From assembly GCF_000699445.3 (NCBI RefSeq), contig NC_067198.1, positions 28,469,536 to 28,533,535 on the forward strand: a stretch of DNA of 64,000 bases. Reading direction: 5' to 3'. This DNA is from Schistosoma haematobium. Lineage: Eukaryota; Platyhelminthes; Trematoda; Strigeidida; Schistosomatidae. Numbering within the stretch: the first letter of the stretch is position 1; the number at the start of each line of letters is the position of its first letter. Shown piece after piece: positions 1-11,200 of the stretch. The notes under the pieces were generated by a model. The model searched no databases. It was not told the origin of the DNA and saw only the letters and a program-made list of their open reading frames with translations. Both the position numbers and the translations under genes were made by a program.

Positions 1-358
1 ACAGGTCGATGGGAAATCCCACAACCGAACCCAATGGAAAACATGTCTGAAGAACAAAAGGAATATCTTGCTATGGACTTAGTACAGAAAATCGACAAAC
101 TTGAGAGGTGAGTTACTGTAAACGTGATGGGTCAAAGTAAGATAAACCTTATGAAATAACTTATAAACCCATAGTTCTAAAAACCAAAGACGCTTTTTGG
201 ATTGATTTATATCCTAAAATATTGGTCCCATTTTCAGATCTGGATTAATTCAACCAGGAACTATCGGTGAAGATGGTCGAGTGAGGCCTGTAAAACATGT
301 ACTTGAACTTATTCAGACAAAAGAAGATGATCAAAAGTCAGACGAATCTGTAAACTAG
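1..358 (+). CDS. RIC8: RIC8/synembryn-like protein, C-terminal end (partial)
   Basis: These are the last two exons of a gene that enters from the left: 1-107, then a GTGAGT donor, an intron at 108-237 ending in TTTTCAG, and 238-358 ending in TAG. The phases agree (AG + A gives Arg), leaving 75 residues. The stretch PNPMENMSEEQKEY followed by AMDLVQKIDKLER and GLIQPGTIGEDGR resembles the conserved C-terminus of RIC8 (animal members have a PNPMEGMTEEQKEYEAMKL-like block). RIC8 proteins are armadillo-fold cytosolic chaperones and guanine-nucleotide exchange factors for G-protein alpha subunits. The tail is acidic and hydrophilic. The gene converges on NUP98-NUP96. The family call comes from a short recognised block, so only the C-terminus is supported. 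Confidence 0.8.
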
Positions 359-661
359 GGAAGGATAGGTTGAAGAGCTTTTGTGTGTGCAATAAGGTTA
401 GTGTATCAAAAACCGAAGTCTGTTTTGGACATCCACAAAAAAAACAACTGAATAATACAGGCCGTTGTGCATTTGATTGTTTTTTGAACTGCTTTGATGA
501 CAACTGTTGAATACAAAAATCAAAATTTTAATTTTACAAATGTGCTTCATCTTGATTCTCTTTACATTATAAAAACAGTGGGAAGTTAGAATGTAAAGAC
601 GTAAAAAACGCATTGTTTTAAAAAACAGTTACAACCTGGAGATGGTCAGTTCACAACCTGC
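359..661. other. Convergent intergenic region between RIC8-like and NUP98-NUP96
   Basis: This 303-bp stretch separates the two stop codons and must hold both 3' UTR starts. On the minus strand an ATTAAA (variant poly(A) signal) lies at 527-532, about 130 nt after the NUP98-NUP96 stop. No AATAAA was seen on the plus strand within the gap; the first is near 922, inside the last NUP98-NUP96 intron. The two mature transcripts may therefore overlap. This is weak evidence from motifs alone. Confidence 0.4.
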
Positions 662-3600
662 TTACACAACCCCTAAAGACAACTTAATTTCTGCAACTGC
701 ACGAAGTTCCTTCAATCGATAGTCCGCTGGCAAGCCTAATTTAGTCATACAAACAAGTTGATGCTCTAGATAATTTAACGTGCCTTGTTCCTGATTTTTA
801 ATCATTTCATTTGTCGACAAATTTTGCTCGTCGTTCATGTTTTCCAAACAGCTAGCTGCAAGAAAGGCAGAAGTTAAATGTATACAAACGGCAGCCATTT
901 CTGTGCGTACAACTCTGAAATAATAAAAAAATGTAAATATTTAAAACCACAGGTCCCATCCACTAAACAAGAGGAACTGAACAGTCATATCATATTCCTT
1001 ACCGAAAAGGAAAAGAATTTTAGCACTTAGTGCTTGTCAGATATGAAAGTCAATAGTCAATTAAGATTTCAATAATCACTTAATAAAAATGAACGTGGCT
1101 AAGCGTTTAAAATAAGTAGATAATGTTTATTAAATAAATGAACTATAGGAGGAAGATATTTACTCAACGCACGAGTCGCTTCAAGTGGTTAATAACATGT
1201 AGTAATAATGTATTGATTCGTTGTTGCGGGAAGAGTAACTTCTTATGGTATCACGTGTTTCATCAACCACAAGTTATTGTGAGTCGGAATATACTCGCAG
1301 TAATTGTTTACCTGCTTCCTTGATTTTCCTTGCAATAGTATAAAAGTATCGAATTGAGACATTAGTAGGCTTTTAATTCGCTACAATTGATCGATTGATA
1401 AATACGGGTAAAAAACAAATCAATTTTGTTCCTTATTGACTACACCAGATAATCAAAGCAAAACGGAATGACATCCAGTTAAGTACAGATAGGCATCTCT
1501 TCGACGTGACTTGATATGATTAACCCCCAGGTCAAGTGGGACTACATATAAAATCATGCTATTGACGCAGAACCATGAAACTATTCAGAGTTTTTCGAAT
1601 TGGATAAAAAAAAATTAAAGTGCCAACATGAAAATGCGCAAATAATTGCAGAGAAGTGGTGATGTCTCTCCGCAGATCTAAACACTAATCACAACATACT
1701 TTACTACAGTGACAGATCATAGCCTTGCGCTTATATGACAGGAATACGAAAATTTTCAGATCTAGTCATCGCTTAAACAAGAAACTCTAAGTACTACGGC
1801 GTGCCTCAGAAGATAGTCAATATCATACGGAATTCCTATGATGGATTAAACTGCAAAATCGTGCATGGAGGACAATTGACAAACTCGTTCGAGAAAAAGA
1901 CCGGTGTCAGGCAAGGTTGCTTACTCTCACCCTTCCTCTTTCTCCCGGTGATCGACTGGATCATGAAGACGTCAACATCTGAAGGGAAACGCGGGATACA
2001 ATGGATACCTAGGATGCAGCTGGACGATCTAGATCTCGCAGATGATCTGGCCCTCCTATCACAATCGCAACAACAAATGCAGGAGAAAACGACCAGTGTA
2101 GCAGCAGCCTCAGCAGCAGTAGGTCTCAATATACACAAAGGGAAAAGCAAGATTCTCCGATACAACACACCATGCACCAATCCAGTCACAATTGACGGAG
2201 AAGATTTGGAAGATGTGAAAACTTCTACATATTTGGGCAGCATCATTGATGAATGCGGTGGATCTGATGCAGATGTGAAGGCGCGGATCGGTAAAGCAAG
2301 AGCAGCATATTTACAACCGAAGAACATCTGGAACTCAAAACAACTGTCAACCAACACCAAGGTCAGGATTTACAATACAAATGTCAAGACAGTTCTACTG
2401 TATGGGACGGAAACCTGGAGAACTACGAAAGCCATCATCCAGAAGATACAAGTAAATCTACCTGAAGACGTTTGTGGCAGTATCCCCCTATAACTAAGCA
2501 CTTATTTGACATCTGTGCTGCTCAGGACAGACATTGAACTTTTTAAACTGACTAATTGAGTCATAACAAAAATAACAGTAACAAGCAATCTCAACAAAGT
2601 TACACTGTGTGAAACCATCATTATAATAATCAAATAACTAACCAGAATAGAAAAAATTAAACCAATAAAACTGCCTTCCGGGTTGAAGGCCCTTCTTTCA
2701 GAAGAACTATGACGCCTCATGATGAAAGCTAATATCCTTCGGAGGACACGGAGCTGATAGCCCTCCTAACAACCAGAGCAAGAATTAACATAGGTACATG
2801 GAATGTTCCAAGTATTAATCTCCTGATTTCTTGTCTCCTTTTTTCCTCTTTCCAAATTTATTTCACTAGATTATACTCCTTGAATAACATCTTCAAAACC
2901 TAATCTTTCCGATTACTGCTTATACCCTTACTACCTCTACGGGATTTGAATCGACAACTGCATTTCTGTGCTAATATGGTATGACAATTCGAACTGATGT
3001 ACATACGTACGAAGTTCTACGTTGTTACTGACTGACTGAGATCACCACTTGGTTGTGGCCAAGATGAAACTGAAGCTAGCAAAGTAATGGACAACTGGAG
3101 AAACAGCATTACAAAGGTTCAATACAACATTCGTTCGATATACTGACAAACCCAACGAATTCAAGATTGCTCTCAACAACAGGTGGAAGCATTACAAGGT
3201 TTACTGAAAGAGGAAACTACTATGGAGGAAAATTAGAAAATGATAAAAGGAGCATTAACTTCGACATGACAGAAGGTTCTGAGACGCTAGAAGCATCGTC
3301 ATAATGAAGGGTAACAGGTGTAAGTAAGTAAGCAACTTGCTACAGCTCCCGGTAGTATTTTTTCTTGCCGGAATTTTTAAAATTATTTGGTTACTCAAAA
3401 TTGTACTGTAAAAACAAACGAACAATCAAATAACAGCTTAATAACATCCCTAGTTATTGTTTAATTTATTTAAATGACAACTCACTTTTCAATAAATGAA
3501 TTGATCTTCATTAAATTAATCTCTTCTGTTACACTGGGGACTTTTGACTTTAATTTCGTTAGAATCGATGCTAAATTATCTAGTTTAGTTAAATCAGTAT

Positions 3601-5255
3601 CTTCTTTCAATTTTTTCTTGCTAGGACTATACGATACACTATCTAGTAGTGATGATTCTTTGCAAAAATTTGTAAGTTCATCTACTAGGCAAAGTAATTC
3701 ACCGAAAGATCGATAAACACCAACGCCTTCGAAAAAAGAGCATAAAATTGTCATGTATGCAATAATTAAGTATTTTTCATTGTAAAGATGGTTACAGGTA
3801 AAAAAACTACAGATATTTCTATTCAACGTGTTAATTTATCAAAACTGAACCAACTTTACAATCTGCGCTATTCTTTTTTACAAACAATATACATGAAGAT
3901 GTAAAATGTTACTAAAAGTTATATCTAAAGACGCAGATAGTCATGTTTAGACATTATATATCTTGATGGTATGAACGTTTGGAAACAGATCGATTTTAAT
4001 GAGAAATACTTTTTTAAAACTATTTCCCTTCTACTAACTTTGTCAGTATATCGTACAAACAGTTTCCTAATAAATTTAGTCAGAAAAACAAGTACGATAG
4101 TATGATTACGGCGCATAAAATAACTGAAGTTATTACATAACAATTAGCGAATAAATATTCAACTACTTACCTGAATGAAAATCACTTGGTAAACAATTTT
4201 CTGCTAAGGAATTATAGGGCTCAAGCAAGCGAGCAATACGATGACCTAGTGCAGAGTATACTGATTCGAATCTTAGCTGAAAAGCTGAGTAAGGTGAAAT
4301 ATTCGTATGTAAAATAAGCTCCGGTAGTATATACTTTGATAAAACTTCATCTGCAGCTTGAATACGTCCAGCAGCAAACCAATGACTTGCTTCAAGCATT
4401 GCAAATATACAAAACTGGCTACGATCTTCCGTAGAGTTTAAAGTACGTTGTTGTGAAACAGTATTGAAACCTGTTTTACGCAGGTAGGCTTTTAAGCGAT
4501 GTCTTGCTAATATAGCCTGAAACGAAATATTTATGGTTGAAAATATATCTAATTTCTGATGAATAATACTACTATTAATAGGTTTCAATGTTGAAATGCA
4601 TATACTCAGAATGTATTTAAAATTTACTTATGAAAGGTGGAAATCAAGCGTATATTTCATACAGAAAACAATCACCAATTAGAGATATTTGTTTCGGTTT
4701 CTACAAAAATATTTAATATTCCAGGTTTTTCATGGTGGTCTAGCTTCAATTGACTCATGATTTCAACCAGTGAAAAATATTCAAGTCAAGTTTGTAATAA
4801 AGCTGTGACCTGCTAATAAGATTTTTATTCGTTATTATACAACCACTGTAACATATGACTGTTGAAAATTGCTAACCTTAAAAGACTACAGGAGTTTATG
4901 TACACAGCCTAATACAACTGTATGTATATACATCCTGATAAAAGTGGATCTGAATGATAAAAAGATTTCTACTTGAATGTTGGATATGTTTACTATCTCT
5001 ACACAACCTTTCTCAATTAAGGTATACATATCAATTACCATTAATTAAGTAATATAACCTCACTGTTTTGTGTCCTTAAAAAGTAATTTTTAGCTTATAG
5101 CTGTTAGCCTAATTTAACATAATTTCTTTATGGAAGTTTTGGGATTATGATGCAAGGAGCAAATTAAAACAACCGAGGCAGTTGTTTTCGTCGATTTTAA
5201 CAATTCTTTAATTGGGATCAATTCGCATAGATGAATATCAATCGCATACAGCATG

Positions 5256-5295
<40 letters not shown>

Positions 5296-8200
5296 TTAAA
5301 CATCAAATCTACCTTTGCTTCGTGAATCCAATGAACGGGAACGCCCAAACGATTAACCACAAACGATTCAGGTTTAGTTAACGATGGTGTAGGTAGTAAA
5401 GAGATTTTATGTGACATGAAGTCTATATCCGACAAACAAGACGAAGAATTTTTATTGGAATTATTCAAAAGGCCTGAAGGCAAAACTAACGATACATGTC
5501 GACCGATGAGACATTTTACAGATGCTTCTCGAGTTTTCTCACAATCTATATGAAGCAGTACAAAAACTGACCATTCCCATAGACCTGCAGCTTCTAACTG
5601 TGTGGCGAATTCATTGCAAACACGAGTAGATATTTCAGAAAAGTCTTCATAGAAATCATCGTAAAAATGATGATATCCATAGGATACAAGAAAACGCCAT
5701 AAATGCCACGACATAGCCCAATCCAGAAGATTGTCACGATCTAAAACACAAGATGATGAAGAACGTCGACTAAAGGAACAAGGATCCAATGTTTTTTGTA
5801 AAGAATGAAACTGTTTTCGACACAATTGTAGAAGATGATAAGCTGTGTCTCGAGGCCAATCTCGAAATTTGATTTCACGATTAGGACCTATGAATAATCC
5901 CACCAATAACAATAAGACATATTTAATAATTAGAAATAGAAGGACCAATTTACAATGCATCTGTGTGAAATTAGAGGTGAACATACCTTCCGTCTCTTCA
6001 TTAATAGGATAGTCCTTGACTGACGAAACAGCAAGATTTGGATTGATAAGTTTGTCAACTGTTGGTGGACTTGGACGTGGTACTCCTTGTTTTGTATTAG
6101 GCTTTTGATCAGAATGCCAAGTGTCACTGTACACAGATAAAATCTCACCTAAATTTGCCTGGTAATCACATATATACCATATATGTGCACCGAATGCTTG
6201 AATCCAATCAAGTTCAGCAAGTACAGAAATATTTGAAGAATTTGAAGGATGTGGGAACTCTGTAATTCCAGCTAATAAACAATACACTCGAAGCATATTA
6301 ATGGGGATATGCTGATCAAACTAAAAATAAATGAAATAAATAAATATATATATGGAAATTTGTGATGAATATTAACTAAATATTTCGAAGAATATTAGAA
6401 AAAACTACTTGTTAAGTTTTTATAAACATTTTCTATGAAAAAATATACCACTTTCAAACAGCAATCTGTACAAATCTCGATGATGAAAAAGTCTTCCTAT
6501 ACAAAGTAGAAGCTAATGGAAATTAAAAAGCTATCAGAATGTGAACAAAAGTCATTATAATCACGACCATACCCTTTTTTGGAAGAATAGTTAGAAAGAC
6601 AATTTGATTAAAACGATAGGCAAATTACGTTTATTTATTTGAACACATAAATATTGGTACAATGTAGCACTGAATACATATGCGCCACACAAGTCACTTG
6701 ATTTCTGTGGGTTATGATACTGCCCATGTGCCCAAACAGAAGCAGGCGGTCTTCTTAGGGGGCCACACCAGGAGCCTTCAACCTAAAGGTCTGATTCACA
6801 AAATAGTGGAGCAACGTAAGGAGATGCATTCCTATGGTAGTCAGTGACCAACAATTGGCTCATACCCCATTTGTTCCTTTAGGATTTTGAAACCCACGTG
6901 CACCATTGGTTTAGAATCACGGTTTTCCAACTCCTGTAGGTGAACCCTCTGTATCCACCAACCCGGTTAAAACGCCGGACATTCGTTATTCATCCTCTCA
7001 ATTTAGTAAACAAGAGTAATGCCGCGAGAAGTTACTGAGTAGGACTTCCCTGGCAGTGGTTGTAGGCACGTGGCTATATGAGAGCTGACTCTCCTCACTT
7101 TCGACCGTACCAGGGCATTTGGCGGTCAAACAGGGATACATTCTAATAGTGATTGTTATGCCCTCGTACTTAGTGCTATGCCTACACCCACCTGTCCACG
7201 AAAATCAATCATCTGGTCGCCAGATAAACGGCGCTCCGTTCTGACAGATTGTGGTCACGAAAATAACCACACTAGGATCCTGTATGTGTGTTTCGGAAAC
7301 ATCAATGGTACGAGTTTCTAGGGTTTAGGCGAGGGATGCCTGTTGGGTGATTTGACATTGGGTGAGTATGTTGAAGGCTCCAATGTGTAGCTTGGAGCGA
7401 GGTTTCAGTAGACCTGGGACAATGTTTCGCGAACTTAAATCGCTCGCCGTGGTGACACTTGAGGAGGAAGTCAAAAGAGGAAATTAAGAGTTGAAAGCCG
7501 ACCTAAGAGGAATAATAGGAGTCGAAGAGGGAGATTGATTGTGAATACTGTAATCTTGAGTGCTATTAGAGGTGGTCAGAGTGACCTCAGTGTCAAATAG
7601 AAAACTGCATGAAGCCAGTCACACATGATCTTTTTGTGAGTAGTTTCCGTGTTAGCTCCGTGGTTGTTGAGACCTTACTGCTGGAGACGGATATCCGTGG
7701 GATAAGGCGAAGTGTGCATTTTCAGGGTCGACCTTTTCTAACCCCACCCCTCTGTGTGGGAAGGTAGCATCGCTGTTATACCGGTTGTCTGAAAGAAAAA
7801 CACCTTACTGCTGTCACACCTCTGTACAGTCAGCAGTACGACTTCGCCCTCAGACCATGGATTTGGTGCTTTTAGTCTTACCGCTCTTCAACCGACCTGT
7901 CTGCTCGACCAGCAACGGTCGGGGCTAGTCATTAGTGAGTACAAGATTATTATAATTATAGCGTTTAGTGAAATTCGATTGGTGAATTGAACTACGAATA
8001 TTCTACAAAACACTATGCTGATTTTCCATTTATCTTGAAATTATTATTTCATGATTTTAAAGCATAAAATTAAGACTTTAAAGAATTTATAGTAATATAA
8101 ACCACAATAAGTACGACAATGCCCCCCAAAAAATAAACCTTCTTTAAACAATGTAGAATTTTAGTAATAATCAAGATAAAAGACTTTGTAAGAGTAATGA

Positions 8201-11200
8201 AATTAATAAATGGATAATCACTTAACACAACAGTAAGTCAATTTTCGCCACTGCAAACCATTTTGAGATAAAAACGAAAAAAAGGGTTATGAGGAATTTA
8301 GAATCCCATAATTTGGGAAGGAAAAAACGGATGCAACTGCGCCATTGTAAACGATTTTGAGCCACTTCATTCAAAATCCCTAACCATTGGTTACGGTAAT
8401 CACGTGGACTCCGACCAGTTAGTCTACACCGATTAACATGGTCAAGTTCATTCGTCAGTGGCTTCATCGACTGATGGCATATTTTGGTTTGGCCTGTCAT
8501 AGTTTTATCCCAGTCTATTGTTACACCGTCCAGGTAGGCGGTGGTTGGGCATACGCAGCACATGTCCTAACTAACACAGTTGATGAAGATTTGCTACCTC
8601 ATCTATCGACTTTCCATCCTTAACTAGTACTCTATTCCTAACCTAGACATTTCTTACCCAGTGCTCCCAAAACACACAAGCAATGTTTCGTAGACATCCA
8701 TGATAGAATATCGGTAACCTACGAATATTCTCTACTCTTAACAACCAGGTTCCGCATCCATAAGCAGAACAGAACGAACTGTTGCACAGTAAACTCGTCC
8801 TTTGTTGGTAGACGGATATTTCACCAACACCACTAGTGACGCAAGTCGGCAAAAGCCAACCGAACCTTCTGAATTCCGGTGCAGATTTCGTCAGACACTG
8901 GACAGTCAGAAATGATGCGATTCCCAAAATAAGTAGCATGGTCAATTCATTCAACTACTTCACTCCGTATCATTAATTATTCAGGCGATGACGCCAACCA
9001 GTCATGAAATAGCATTCTACATTTGGAGGAAAAGAACTGCATCCCAAATATGTTTGCATTGCAACCGTGACGAATACCACTTGAAGTAACCAAGTCCGAC
9101 AACATTTCGGCATAAGCTCTGACTCGACCAGTAGTGTTCGAGTAGAGAACCTGTACAAGGTTAATGTACTTCTTCGGCACGCCTTTCAGTGACGGACATT
9201 GCCAGAGGAATTTACGATCAACAAAGTCTAACGTTGCCTTAAGGTCAAGAAATACAACAGTAGTCAGCCGTCGAAAAGTATGTCAGTGTTCCAGAACCGG
9301 ATGAAGAGTGAATATTTACTCCATACATCCACCTTCAGGTTTGAAACCAGCCTCTTTTTCTCGAGTGTGCTCTTCACGAGCTCCAGTCAGATGTCGAAGT
9401 ATGATTGAGGCTAATATTTTAGACATTATATTAGTTAAACTGATTCCTCTGTGATTGATTGTCAAAAGAGGAGTTTTGTCCTTTCTTATAGATTGGGACG
9501 ATCAGCGATCGAGATGAGTCAGATCAGATCACTTTTAGTGCCGGATTCTAGCTAAATTCTCAGTTGATCTGACTGCTCAAACTGGACCACCATCCTTAAA
9601 AATCTCAGGGGTTAGTCCGTCAAACCCTGTTGCCCTTCCTAGCCTTAGATTACTTATAACTTTTTCAACCTTACTAAAAGTTAGAGGATTCATATCAATT
9701 TGCTATTCAGGTTGCTTGGGTAACCGAAGGCCAGTTGAAATGTTCCCTAAAGTGTAATGTTTTCAAAATAAGTAACAGAGAAATATAACATCAATCTTAT
9801 TGTTTTGAAGATGCAATCGATATCAAATATTTCCAGCCTGAACTATGGGTACAGAAGGAAAATATGATTGGCCTTTCACTACCACTTACTTACGCCTGTT
9901 ACTCCCAATGGAGCATAGGCCGCTGACCAGCATTCTCCAACCCACTCTATCCTGGGCCTTCTTTTCTAGTTCCATCCAATTCTTGTTCATTTTTCTCATG
10001 TCTATCTCCATTTCCCGGCGTAATGTGTTCTTTGGTCTTCCTCTTTTCCTTTGACCTTCAGGATTCCATGTGAGAGCTTGTCTTGTGACACAGTTGGGTG
10101 CTTTCCTCAATGTGTGTCCTATCCACTTCCAGCGCTTCTTCTTGATTTCTTCCTCCACTGGGATCTGGTTTGTTCTCTCCCACAGTACGTTGTTGCTAAT
10201 AGTGTCCGGCCAATGGATCTGAAGTATTTTGCGTAGACAATTGTTAATAAACACCTGTATTTTCTGGATGATGGCTTTTGTAGTTCTCCAGGTTTCTGCC
10301 CCATACAGTAGAACTGTCTTGACATTTGTATTGAAAATCCTGACCTTGGTGTTGGTTGACAGTTGCTTTGAGTTCCAGATGTTCCTCAGTTGTAAATATG
10401 CTGCTCTTGCTTTGCCGATCCGCGCCTTCACATCTGCATCATATCCACCCTGTTCATCAATGATGCTGCCCAAATACGTAAAGGTTTTTACATCTTCCAA
10501 ATCTTCTCCGTCAATTTTGATTGGATTGGTGCATTCTGTGTTGTATCGGAGAATCCTGCTTTTCCCTTTGTGTATATTGAGACCTATTGCTGCTGAGACT
10601 GCTGCCACACTGTTCGTCTTCTCCTGCATCTGTTGTTGCGTTTGGGATAGAAGGGCCAGATCGTCTGCGAAGTCTAGATCATCCAACTGCATCTTAGATG
10701 TCCATTGTATCCCGCGCTTTCCTTCGGACGTTGACGTTTTCATGATCCAGTCGATCACCAGGAGAAAGAGAAAGGGTGAGAGTAAGCAACCTTGCCTAAC
10801 ACCGGTCTTCACTTTGAACGACTTTGTCAACTGTCCTCCATGCACGATTTTGCAGTGTAATCCATCATATGAGTTCTGTATGATATTGACTATCTTCTGA
10901 GGCACGCCGTAGTGTCGAAGAAGTTTCCATAGTGTTGTTCTGTCCACGCTATCAAATGCCTTTTCGTAGTCAATGAAGTTGATGTAGAGTGATGAATTCC
11001 ATTCAATTGATTGTTCCACAATGATCCGTAGAGTTGCGATTTGGTCTGTACACGATCTATCCTTACGGAATCCTGCCTGTTGGTCCCGAAGTTGGGCGTC
11101 TACGCAGTCCTTCATCCTGTTTAACAATACCCTGTTGAAGACTTTTCCCGGTATTGAGAGAAGAGTGATGCCCCTGTAGTTATCACACTTGCTGAGATCG

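Noticed and set aside
3727..3826. Extending NUP98-NUP96 exon 22 upstream to an AG near 3835
   Set aside because: The phase would not fit the preceding donor (CAG|GTAAGT at 4171). The acceptor TTTTTTCGAAG at 3727 does fit and has a good pyrimidine tract.
10229..10900. Open frame of 223 codons on the plus strand
   Set aside because: It is the antisense shadow of the family A RT; the minus-strand frame has the LINE motifs. The same applies to 11189-11803, 1836-2360 (-) and 31300-31764 (-).
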